A stretch of 38,942 bases of DNA from the NCBI GenBank assembly GCA_031555145.1, contig JAVBUR010000131.1, forward strand, positions 1 to 38,942. Reading direction: 5' to 3'. The notes below the pieces were generated by a model, which saw only the letters and a program-made list of their open reading frames with translations, was not told where the DNA came from and searched no databases. Both the position numbers and the translations under genes were made by a program. This DNA is from JAJDIA01 sp031555145. GTDB lineage: Bacteria; Bacteroidota; Bacteroidia; Bacteroidales; Tannerellaceae. The stretch's first letter is position 1. Each line of letters starts with the position of its first letter. This document shows, in pieces, positions 32,045 through 38,942 of the stretch.

Positions 32045-33394
32045 ATGAACTTTGATATTGCAATCATCGGTGGTGGTCCGGCCGGGTATAACGCTGCGGA
32101 GAAAGCAGCCGCAAACGGACTTCGCACCCTTTTATTTGAAAAGAGTAACGTCGGGGGCGTCTGCCTGAACGAAGGATGTATCCCGACCAAAACACTGCTA
32201 TATGCAGCCAAGCTGGCCGATAGTGCCCGGCATGCCGGGAAGTATGGCGTAGGCATCGAAGGGACAGTCGTCCCCGACCATGCGAAGATCATCGCTCGGA
32301 AAAATAAAGTCGTCCGTAAACTGACCGCCGGTGTAAAAGCCAAACTAACCTACGGTGGAGTTACCCTCGTAAACGGTTGGGCAACACTGTCCGGTGAAAA
32401 AGACGGCCATATCCTGATCCAAAGCAACGGCGAGGAATACAGCGTCAGCTACGTACTCCTTTGCTCCGGCTCCGAAACCATCATTCCTCCCATCAAAGGC
32501 CTCGAAGGATCTGGCTACTGGACGTCGAAAGAAGCGCTGGATGCAACAGAACTTCCCGCCTCGTTAGCCATTATCGGCGGCGGCGTGATCGGAATGGAGT
32601 TCGCCTCTTACTTCAACAGCATGGGTGTAAAAGTCGAAGTCATCGAGATGCTGCCTGAGATATTAGGCGCCATCGACGGTGAAGTTTCCGCCATGCTCCG
32701 CTCCGAATACACCAAAAAAGGTGTCCGCTTCCACCTGCAAACCAAAGTGGTCGAAGTCATCCCGCAAGGCGTAGTCATTGAGAAAGACGGACAAACCTCC
32801 ACCATCGAAGCCACGCAGATATTATTGAGTACCGGGCGAAAGCCCAATATCACCGGCTTCGGTCTGGAAAGCCTCCCCGTGGAAGCCGACCGCAAAGGGG
32901 TAAAGGTAAATGCCTATATGCAGACCTCCCACCCCCGTATCTATGCCGCCGGCGATATCACCGGCTTCTCCCTGCTGGCACATACGGCCATCCGCGAAGG
33001 AGAAGTAGCCATCAACCATATCGTCGGTATCGACGACCCTATGAGCTACCGCGCCATCCCCGGCGTGGTCTACACCAACCCCGAGATAGCCAGCGTCGGC
33101 AAAACGGAAAAGGAACTGGATGCCGAAGGTACCCCCTACCGCGTCATGAAACTGCCGATGACCTACTCCGGCCGCTTTATGGCCGAGAACGAAGACGTAA
33201 ACGGCCTCTGCAAGATCATCATCGATGCAGACGAGCATATAATCGGCTGCCATATGATCGGCAACCCAGCCTCGGAACTGATCGTCACAGCCGGAATCGC
33301 GATTGAAGAAGGCTTCACCGTCGATCACTTCAAACGCTTCGTCATCCCGCATCCCACCGTCGGCGAAATCTTCCGGGAAGTCATTTTCGAGTAA
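32045..33394 (+). CDS. lpdA: Dihydrolipoyl dehydrogenase (E3)
   Basis: A 449-residue FAD-dependent enzyme that re-oxidises the lipoyl group of 2-oxoacid dehydrogenase complexes with NAD+. The FAD motif GGGPAG is at 9-14, the redox disulfide is C40-C45 in GGVCLNEGCIPTK, a second nucleotide motif is IIGGGVIGMEFAS, and the catalytic His-Glu pair is H436-E441 in HPTVGEIF. It is a little shorter than many Lpd proteins (about 470) but complete. It starts a run with lplA (12 bp further), the E2 and E1 genes and a flavodoxin gene, so it is probably the dedicated E3 of the complex encoded beside it. Confidence 0.94.
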   Translation: MNFDIAIIGGGPAGYNAAEKAAANGLRTLLFEKSNVGGVCLNEGCIPTKTLLYAAKLADSARHAGKYGVGIEGTVVPDHAKIIARKNKVVRKLTAGVKAKLTYGGVTLVNGWATLSGEKDGHILIQSNGEEYSVSYVLLCSGSETIIPPIKGLEGSGYWTSKEALDATELPASLAIIGGGVIGMEFASYFNSMGVKVEVIEMLPEILGAIDGEVSAMLRSEYTKKGVRFHLQTKVVEVIPQGVVIEKDGQTSTIEATQILLSTGRKPNITGFGLESLPVEADRKGVKVNAYMQTSHPRIYAAGDITGFSLLAHTAIREGEVAINHIVGIDDPMSYRAIPGVVYTNPEIASVGKTEKELDAEGTPYRVMKLPMTYSGRFMAENEDVNGLCKIIIDADEHIIGCHMIGNPASELIVTAGIAIEEGFTVDHFKRFVIPHPTVGEIFREVIFE

Positions 33395-33406
33395 AGAGAA
33401 TCCGGT

Positions 33407-34174
33407 ATGTTCTGTATCAATAATACACAGAAAGACGTATGGTTCAACCTGGCGGCAGAAGAATATCTGCTGAAACAGACCGAAGGCAATTACTTTATGC
33501 TTTGGCAGAGTAACCCAACCGTCGTCGTAGGCAAGCACCAGGACGTGTACCGGGAAATCGATCTGGACTACACCATGCGACAAGGCATACAGGTCGCCCG
33601 CCGTTATACCGGCGGCGGCGCCGTCTATCACGACGCCGGCAACCTGAACCTGACGTTTATCGAAACCACCCGCGCGGCTGATTTCGACAAATACACCACC
33701 TGGATCATGGATGCCCTGACTCCCTATGGCCTGCCGCTTCGTACCGACAGCCGGCGAGGCATCTACATCCGCAACCTCAAGATATCGGGCAGTGCCCAGT
33801 GTATCTGGAAAGACCGGGTGTTGTATCATGCCACGTTATTGTTTAATTCCGACCTCGAGAAACTCCGGTCCGCCTTGCTTTCCCGCGAATTACAGGCCGT
33901 AGTCCACAACGACAGAAAACGAATCTACGTAGGTTCAGTCAGCAGTCCTGTCACCAATATTGCCGATCATCTTTCGCATCCGGTCCCCATCGACGACTTC
34001 CGGCAATACCTCGCCGATTACTTCCTGCGCCGGGAAGACGGCCACTCCGGTTATTCATTAACCGAAGCCGACAAGAGTGCAATCATCCAGTTACGCCGGC
34101 AGAAATACATGCAGCCCCGCTGGAATTACAACGCATTATCTGACAGTAGGATAGCAGGCCGTAAAACAATTTAA
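33407..34174 (+). CDS. lplA: Lipoate-protein ligase
   Basis: A 255-residue ligase of the LplA/biotin ligase fold, which attaches lipoic acid to the lysine of lipoyl domains. RRYTGGGAVYHDAGNLNLTFI is the lipoate-binding motif and KISGSAQ carries the invariant lysine. It is shorter than E. coli LplA (about 338 residues), so it may lack the C-terminal accessory domain; a separate partner protein could supply it. Its place between lpdA and the E2 gene implies that it lipoylates that E2, using scavenged lipoate. No lipoate synthesis genes are in view. Confidence 0.9.
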   Translation: MFCINNTQKDVWFNLAAEEYLLKQTEGNYFMLWQSNPTVVVGKHQDVYREIDLDYTMRQGIQVARRYTGGGAVYHDAGNLNLTFIETTRAADFDKYTTWIMDALTPYGLPLRTDSRRGIYIRNLKISGSAQCIWKDRVLYHATLLFNSDLEKLRSALLSRELQAVVHNDRKRIYVGSVSSPVTNIADHLSHPVPIDDFRQYLADYFLRREDGHSGYSLTEADKSAIIQLRRQKYMQPRWNYNALSDSRIAGRKTI

Positions 34175-34243
34175 ATTCAGATAGTGTTTAGTTAATATCA
34201 GATAGGTTATACCTCTTAATCACAACAAATAAATCAATAGGTT

Positions 34244-35620
34244 ATGTCAAGATTTGAAATAAAAATGCCCAAGCTGGGCGAAAGCATTACAGAAGGAACC
34301 ATTATCTCCTGGGCGGTGAAAGTCGGTGATGATATTAAGGAAGACGATGTGTTATTCGAAGTTAATACTGCCAAGGTGAGTGCGGAAATCCCCTCACCGG
34401 TCGCTGGTAAAATCATAGAAATATTGTTTAAGGAAGGTGATACAGTATCAGTAGGTACGGTAGTCGCCATTGTACAACTCCCCGGCGGGGAAGACACAGG
34501 CGAACCAACAGCCACACCAGCTGTGGATTCCGCACCGGCTGCGACACAGTCTACACCGGTCAGCCAGCCGGCTTCTCAAGCCGTTGCACAACCGGCTCCT
34601 GCCAGCCAACCGACAGTAGCCCCAACTACCCCGGTCGCTACCACAGTCAAGACTGAAACCGACCGCTGGTATTCACCCATTGTCCTCTCGAAAGCCAAAG
34701 ACGCCGGTATCGGTTCCGACGAACTGGACAGCGTACCGGGCACAGGCTTCGCCGGACGACTCACGAAACGGGATATAGAAACCTATATCCAACAGAAAAA
34801 AGAAGGTAAGCCCGCCACTGCGCCGACAGTACAGACCGCTCCGGTCGCATCCGTAGCCCCTACGGCACAACCGACCCCGGCCAAAGCTGCTCCGGCCAGC
34901 GCCACTCCCGTCAGCAGCAGCGCCGATGTGGAAGTGATCCCGATGGACCCCGTACGCCGGATCATTGCCGACCGTATGGTAGCCTCCAAACAGATATCCC
35001 CGCACGTAACCAACGTCATCGAAGCCGACGTTACCCATCTGGCAAAGTGGCGCGAACAGCACAAAGACGCTTTCAAAGCACGCGAAGGCATCAGCCTCAC
35101 CTTCATGCCGGCTATCGCCGAAGCAGTGGCGCAGGCCCTGATCAAGTTCCCGCGTGTCAACTCGTCGGTCGATGGCTATAACATCCTCCAAAAGAAACAG
35201 ATCAACGTCGGTATTGCCGTCTCGTTAGACAACGGCAACCTGATCGTGCCCGTCATTAAGCACGCCGACCAGTTAAGCCTTAAGGGACTGGCCGTATCTA
35301 TCAACACACTGGCCGCCAAGGCTCGCAAGAATACGTTGGCAATGGATGATATCCAGGGCGGTACATTCACAATCACGAACTTCGGCTCGTTCAAGAGCCT
35401 GTTCGGTACACCGATCATCAATCAGCCCGAAGTCGCTATCCTCGGCGTAGGCATTGTCGAAAAGAAACCGGCAGTGATCGAAACACCCGACGGTGATATG
35501 ATCGCGATCCGTCATAAAATGTACCTCTCGCTGTCGTACGACCATCGGGTAATCGACGGCTCCCTGGGCGGCAACTTCCTCAAGTATGTAGCCGACTATC
35601 TCGAAAACTGGCATGAGTAA
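34244..35620 (+). CDS. 2-oxoacid dehydrogenase E2, dihydrolipoyl acyltransferase
   Basis: A 458-residue acyltransferase core of a 2-oxoacid dehydrogenase complex. It has one lipoyl domain (about 3-78) with the modified lysine at K44 (NTAKVS, where ETDK is more usual), an Ala/Pro/Thr-rich linker, a peripheral-subunit binding domain (about 142-181), a second linker and the catalytic domain (about 225-456) with H434 and D438 in DHRVIDG. It could take pyruvate or branched-chain acyl groups; the sequence does not settle this, but a fused E1 and this E2 type suggest the branched-chain group. A 69-bp gap separates it from lplA. Confidence 0.92.
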   Translation: MSRFEIKMPKLGESITEGTIISWAVKVGDDIKEDDVLFEVNTAKVSAEIPSPVAGKIIEILFKEGDTVSVGTVVAIVQLPGGEDTGEPTATPAVDSAPAATQSTPVSQPASQAVAQPAPASQPTVAPTTPVATTVKTETDRWYSPIVLSKAKDAGIGSDELDSVPGTGFAGRLTKRDIETYIQQKKEGKPATAPTVQTAPVASVAPTAQPTPAKAAPASATPVSSSADVEVIPMDPVRRIIADRMVASKQISPHVTNVIEADVTHLAKWREQHKDAFKAREGISLTFMPAIAEAVAQALIKFPRVNSSVDGYNILQKKQINVGIAVSLDNGNLIVPVIKHADQLSLKGLAVSINTLAAKARKNTLAMDDIQGGTFTITNFGSFKSLFGTPIINQPEVAILGVGIVEKKPAVIETPDGDMIAIRHKMYLSLSYDHRVIDGSLGGNFLKYVADYLENWHE

Positions 35621-35642
35621 TCACATTAATGAAGTATCCATC

Positions 35643-37676
35643 ATGAAACATTCCATCAAAACAACCGATAAAGAAACCCTTGCCCACTGGTTCTACCTCA
35701 TGACCCTCGGACGGGCTATTGACGATAAAGCACCCGCCTACCTGTTGCAGTCACTGGGCTGGTCGTTCCATGCTCCCTATGCCGGTCACGACGCCATCCA
35801 GCTGGCTATCGGACAGGTATTCAACCGGGAAGAAGACTTCCTCTTCCCCTACTACCGCGATATGCTGACTGCCCTGTCGGCCGGTATGACAGCGGAAGAG
35901 CTCATTCTCAATGGCCTCTCCAAAGCCACCGACCCGGGCAGCGGCGGACGGCACATGTCCAATCACTTCGCCAAACCGGAGTGGCATATCCAAAACGTAT
36001 CATCGGCCACCGGTACACACGACCTCCATGCTGTAGGCGTAGCCCGTGCCCTGGTCTACTACAACAAACCGGGGGTAGCGATCACCTCCCACGGTGAAGC
36101 TTCCACCTCGGAAGGCTTTGTATACGAAGCTATCAACGGCGCCTCCACCGAACGCCTGCCGGTCATCTTTGTAATACAGGATAACGGCTTCGGTATCTCC
36201 GTCCCCAAGAAGGAACAGACTGCCAACCGCAAAGTGGCTGACGATTTCAGCGGCTTTAAGAACCTCCGCATCATCCATTGCAACGGCAAAGACGTATTCG
36301 ATTCGATGAACGCCATGACCGAAGCCCGCAAATACGCTATCGAACACCGTAACCCGGTGATCGTACAGGCCAACTGTGTACGTATCGGTTCGCATTCCAA
36401 CTCCGATAAACAGACCTTGTATCGCGATGAGCACGAACTGGCCTATGTCAAAAGCGCCGACCCGTTGCACAAATTCCGCCGGATGCTGATCCGTTACGAC
36501 CGCTTCACGGAAGAAGAACTGAAGCAAATCGAAGCCAAAGCGAAGGAAGACCTGAGTGTCGCTAACCGCAAGGCCATTGCTGCCCCCGACCCCGACCCAA
36601 AATCGATCTTCAACTTCGTCGTACCCGATCCCTATGTCCCCCAGAAATATACCGACGGTGTACATCACCAACAGGAAGGCGAAAAGAAGAACCTTGTCAC
36701 CGCCATCAACGAAACGCTGAAAGCCGAATTCCGCCAGAACCCCGACACCTTCCTCTGGGGACAGGATGTCGCCAACAAGGAAAAGGGCGGCGTATTCAAC
36801 GTCACCAAAGGCATGCAGCAGGAATTTGGCGAAGCCCGCATCTTCAACGCACCCATTGCCGAAGACTATATCGTAGGAACAGCTAACGGCATGAGCCGCT
36901 TCGACAAAAAAATCCGGTTGGTTATCGAAGGCGCCGAGTTCGCCGACTACTTCTGGCCGGCCATCGAACAGTACGTCGAGTGTACGCACGACTACTGGCG
37001 GAGCAACGGCAAATTCTCGCCCAATATCACCATCCGCCTGGCCTCAGGCGGTTATATCGGCGGTGGACTCTACCACTCACAGACATTAGAAGCCTCGCTC
37101 GCCTCACTGCCCGGTGCCCGTATCGTGTATCCGTCGTTTGCCGACGATGCCGCCGGCCTGCTGCGTACCAGCATACGGTCGGAAGGGACCACCCTCTTCC
37201 TCGAACCGAAAGCACAGTATAATGCCGTCGAAGCCTCAGCCATCATACCCGACGACTTCGAAGTCCCGTTTGGTAAAGCCCGCATTCGTCGCCCCGGTAC
37301 CGACCTGAGTATTATCACCTATGGCAATACGACCCACCTCTCCCTCCAGGCCGCCGACAAACTGGCGCAGGATGGCGTAGGAAATATCGAAGTACTGGAC
37401 CTGCGCTCCCTCATCCCCCTGGATAAAGACGCAATCCTAGCCACAGTCAAGAAAACAGCGAAAGTCCTGGTCGTACACGAAGACAAAGTCTTCTCCGGCT
37501 TCGGCGCAGAGATCGCCGCCATGATCAGCGACGAGATGTTCCAACTGCTCGACGCCCCGGTAAAACGTGTCGGCTCTACCTTCACCCCCGTCGGCTTCAA
37601 CCCGATACTCGAACGGGCAGTCCTGCCTGGTGTCGCCCGTATCTACGATGCCGCCAAAGAATTATTAATATACTAA
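35643..37676 (+). CDS. 2-oxoacid dehydrogenase E1, fused alpha and beta parts
   Basis: A 677-residue TPP-dependent E1 in which the alpha part (about 1-320) and beta part (about 335-677) are one chain; many bacteria keep them as two subunits. The alpha part has GHDAIQLAIGQVF and the TPP region SHGEASTSEGFVYEAINGAS, where the usual GDG is HGE. The beta part has FRQNPDTFLWGQDV, APIAEDYIVGTANGMS and a transketolase C-terminal domain (VLVVHEDK). Bacteroidetes commonly use this fused form, for branched-chain 2-oxoacids or pyruvate. The ATG at 35643 is chosen; one at 35613 overlaps the E2 stop and adds ten residues before the conserved start. Thiamine for its cofactor could come from the thi operon. 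Confidence 0.92.
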   Translation: MKHSIKTTDKETLAHWFYLMTLGRAIDDKAPAYLLQSLGWSFHAPYAGHDAIQLAIGQVFNREEDFLFPYYRDMLTALSAGMTAEELILNGLSKATDPGSGGRHMSNHFAKPEWHIQNVSSATGTHDLHAVGVARALVYYNKPGVAITSHGEASTSEGFVYEAINGASTERLPVIFVIQDNGFGISVPKKEQTANRKVADDFSGFKNLRIIHCNGKDVFDSMNAMTEARKYAIEHRNPVIVQANCVRIGSHSNSDKQTLYRDEHELAYVKSADPLHKFRRMLIRYDRFTEEELKQIEAKAKEDLSVANRKAIAAPDPDPKSIFNFVVPDPYVPQKYTDGVHHQQEGEKKNLVTAINETLKAEFRQNPDTFLWGQDVANKEKGGVFNVTKGMQQEFGEARIFNAPIAEDYIVGTANGMSRFDKKIRLVIEGAEFADYFWPAIEQYVECTHDYWRSNGKFSPNITIRLASGGYIGGGLYHSQTLEASLASLPGARIVYPSFADDAAGLLRTSIRSEGTTLFLEPKAQYNAVEASAIIPDDFEVPFGKARIRRPGTDLSIITYGNTTHLSLQAADKLAQDGVGNIEVLDLRSLIPLDKDAILATVKKTAKVLVVHEDKVFSGFGAEIAAMISDEMFQLLDAPVKRVGSTFTPVGFNPILERAVLPGVARIYDAAKELLIY

Positions 37677-37678
37677 CA

Positions 37679-37685
37679 GAGGAGG
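37679..37685 (+). promoter_or_regulatory. Strong Shine-Dalgarno of the flavodoxin gene
   Basis: GAGGAGG lies 7 bp before the ATG at 37693. Bacteroidetes genes mostly lack such a site, and no other gene here shows one this strong, so translation of this gene is probably set apart from that of the E1 gene 16 bp upstream. Confidence 0.6.
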
Positions 37686-37692
37686 ATTACAG

Positions 37693-38202
37693 ATGAAAAG
37701 AATCGGTATGTTCTACGGCAAAGAAGCCGTCAAAACAAGCACCATAGCCCAACAACTCATAGCCGCCTTCGAGGGAGACCATATAGACATCATCCCGGTC
37801 GAAGAAGCGACCCCCAAGGATTTTGAAAAGTATGCCAATATCATCGTCGGCGCCTCCACCTGGTTCGACGGTGAGTTACCCACTTACTGGGACGAGACAC
37901 TTCCCGAAGTCAACTCATCCAACCTGAAAGGAAAGCATGTCGCCATCTTCGGCCTCGGCGACCAGGTCAATTACCCCGAAAACTTCCTCGACGGCGTAGG
38001 CCTTCTGGCAGAAGCCTTTGAAGCCGCCGGCGCCACCATCGTCGGCCTCACGGACCCGGCCGGTTTCCATTTCGAACGCTCCCGTGCCCTACGCAACGGC
38101 CAATTACTTGGCCTCGGTATCGACATCGAAAACCAACCCGACCAAACCACCCAACGCATCAACGCCTGGGTGAAACAACTCAAAAAAGACTTTGCGCATT
38201 AA
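37693..38202 (+). CDS. fldA: Flavodoxin
   Basis: A 169-residue flavodoxin that carries electrons on FMN, for example from pyruvate or to radical enzymes and reductases. ASTWFDGELPTYWDETLP and FGLGDQVNYPENFLDGVG are the long-chain flavodoxin loops that hold FMN. The phosphate loop reads FYGKEAVKTSTIA where FYGSxTGNTE is typical, so the Gly-Asn-Thr part has changed. The ATG at 37693 follows a strong Shine-Dalgarno. It closes a run with a 2-oxoacid dehydrogenase complex and a terminator follows; in anaerobes this gene often replaces ferredoxin when iron is scarce. Confidence 0.92.
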   Translation: MKRIGMFYGKEAVKTSTIAQQLIAAFEGDHIDIIPVEEATPKDFEKYANIIVGASTWFDGELPTYWDETLPEVNSSNLKGKHVAIFGLGDQVNYPENFLDGVGLLAEAFEAAGATIVGLTDPAGFHFERSRALRNGQLLGLGIDIENQPDQTTQRINAWVKQLKKDFAH

Positions 38203-38217
38203 CCACTCATTTACCCC

Positions 38218-38255
38218 TTATCTCAGCCCCGGCTTAAAACCGGGGCAAGAGATAA
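38218..38255 (+). terminator. Terminator after the flavodoxin gene
   Basis: GCCCCGG (38226-38232) pairs with CCGGGGC (38240-38246) around a 7-nt loop, and an outer TTATCTC/GAGATAA helix (38218-38224 with 38249-38255) extends it. It is 15 bp after the stop codon. The T-run after it is weak (TCTTT). Confidence 0.75.
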
Positions 38256-38283
38256 TCTTTAAGTTTGACCGAATCTGAATGTT

Positions 38284-38311
38284 TTTGTAGGGGGTAGGGT
38301 TGTTATTTTTG
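38284..38311 (+). promoter_or_regulatory. Promoter-like site in the gene-free right end
   Basis: TTTG at 38284-38287 and TATTTTTG at 38304-38311 are 16 bp apart, close to a Bacteroidetes promoter. No coding frame follows; it would transcribe the repeat-rich region. Confidence 0.3.
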
Positions 38312-38331
38312 TAGCGTCTGCAACCATCCGG

Positions 38332-38440
38332 AGTTCCATCTGCATGGAACTAAAAGTTTATCATAAGGAACAAAAAGTTCCATCAGCATGAAACAAAAAG
38401 TTTATGCAGGTGGAACTTTTAGTTCCATGCTGATGAAACT
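38332..38440. repeat. Cluster of palindromic GTTCCATC-type repeats
   Basis: Units of about 20 bp recur in both directions: a perfect palindrome with AGTTCCAT/ATGGAACT arms at 38332-38351, a related copy at 38376-38394, and an inverse copy at 38421-38440 that complements it nearly fully. Between the last two, AAAAGTT and AACTTTT arms add another inverted pair. The region can fold into large stem-loops. Unit spacing is uneven, unlike CRISPR. Confidence 0.75.
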
Positions 38441-38505
38441 CCTCCTGCATCACAGCCTCGATTTCAGAGGCCGGTCATGCCGGTTTGCCTAGTCCTACAC
38501 AATAC

Positions 38506-38566
38506 GCGTGACAGATGTGACAGCAAATTACCCTAAAAACGGATCTGTCACGGCTATCTGTCACGC
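38506..38566. repeat. Inverted TGACAGAT repeat
   Basis: GCGTGACAGAT and GTGACAG (38506-38523) are complementary to CTGTCAC and ATCTGTCACGC (38545-38566), giving two stacked helices separated by a 4-nt bulge on one side. A further TGACAGAT occurs near 38617. Confidence 0.7.
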
Positions 38567-38723
38567 ACTCAATCTACTCGAAGTCAGAACAATAACACCC
38601 TTCGCGTGGCAGCATGACAGATGAATTTGAAAAAAGCTTCGTGTAGAGAACGCAGTCGATTCACAAAGGACAACGTGCACAGAGTTTCAAATTGTACAGT
38701 ATTTGAACATTTTTGTGTGGGTG

Positions 38724-38814
38724 AATACCGCGTCAGCGGTATCGTGTTGGTAGCCGTGGGTGCAAGCCCACGGACATGTAATTGGATTGTGTTTTATGCG
38801 CCGCGTCAGCGGGT
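38724..38814. repeat. REP-like element with CCGTGGG hairpin
   Basis: A perfect CCGTGGG/CCCACGG hairpin (about 38753-38772) is flanked by two copies of CGCGTCAGCGG (about 38729 and 38803). From memory, CCGTGGGCTTGCACCCACGG beside a CGCTGACGCGG motif is a dispersed intergenic repeat in several phyla. The rest of 38570-38942 shows no gene; the short minus-strand reading frames there overlap this repeat. Confidence 0.55.
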
Positions 38815-38942
38815 CCGGGCAACCAAAACGGCACCCGTGAACGCGCGGATAAAACAACAAAACAATAAATTTCCCTGGGGTTTGCCCCACGGCCTCCCAC
38901 AAGCAAAACCGGACCCCGGTTTAAACCCCACACATATATTAG

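Noticed and set aside
32822..33829. 335-codon open frame on the minus strand
   Set aside because: Antisense to lpdA and lplA, both clearly real; it has no promoter of its own and no recognisable domain.
36000..36989. 329-codon open frame on the minus strand
   Set aside because: Antisense to the fused E1 gene and a mirror of its codon pattern.
38332..38440. CRISPR array
   Set aside because: The repeated units are unevenly spaced and in both orientations, with no cas genes in the window.
38687..38933. Two minus-strand frames of 71 and 66 codons
   Set aside because: They coincide with the REP-like CCGTGGG repeat, which often yields false proteins.
1..38942. Circular element joining the two ends
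   Set aside because: The last bases partly resemble the sequence beyond the right IS repeat, but the match is only a few bases and the content is chromosomal.

Overview
The window looks like a chromosomal segment of a Bacteroidales bacterium, probably a gut Bacteroides or Parabacteroides relative (the genus is an inference; I ran no search). The clues are many copies of the Bacteroidetes -7 promoter element (TAnnTTTG), almost no Shine-Dalgarno sequences, a hybrid two-component regulator with a periplasmic beta-propeller, an RRM protein beside a cold-shock protein, and an E1 2-oxoacid dehydrogenase with fused alpha and beta parts. Most genes are housekeeping or metabolic; the accessory content is modest.

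Layout. 1-1525: an IS110/IS1111-type insertion sequence bounded by a 41-bp near-perfect inverted repeat, with a structured 3' non-coding part. 1577-4132: two divergent membrane family-2 glycosyltransferases. 4224-6691: a receiver-histidine kinase protein meeting nhaA tail to tail (2 bp apart). 6856-9678: a minus-strand cluster of nadE, a small unknown gene and an IMPACT/YigZ gene. 9754-13801: a TPP riboswitch and a thiamine operon (thiD, a divergent thiE/tenI paralogue, thiE, thiC) closed by a 36-bp palindrome. 13831-17611: class I aldolase, msrA, an AlkD-like gene and a uracil permease. 17807-18845: tRNA-Ser(CGA), a small basic protein whose 3' end overlaps a higBA toxin-antitoxin pair. 19123-21104: a membrane-anchored AraC regulator divergent from a DUF5131 gene. 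21195-23410: a likely cold-shock/RNA-remodelling operon (structured leader, DEAD-box helicase, CSD protein, RRM protein, terminator). 23436-25362: metY divergent from an Lrp/AsnC regulator. 25377-31950: a GH5 lipoprotein, its probable hybrid two-component regulator and a divergent putative lipoprotein. 32045-38202: lpd, lplA, E2, fused E1 and flavodoxin in one run. 38203-38942: 740 bp without a gene, with a terminator and three kinds of inverted or REP-like repeats.

How it works together. The thi cluster supplies TMP and is presumably switched by TPP; TPP is the cofactor of the E1 dehydrogenase near the right end, whose E2 is lipoylated by the co-located LplA and re-oxidised by Lpd. The DEAD-CSD-RRM trio forms a coherent RNA-handling unit. 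The GH5, its regulator and the neighbouring lipoprotein look like a minimal glycan-use locus without SusC/SusD.

I found no clear new defence or mobile system. The most promising non-standard signals are the IS element's inverted repeat and candidate bridge/seek RNA, the hairpin-rich leader of the DEAD-box operon, the 36-bp palindrome after thiC, the degenerate second ThiE, the small basic protein with a hairpin inside its coding end, and the repeat-rich right end.
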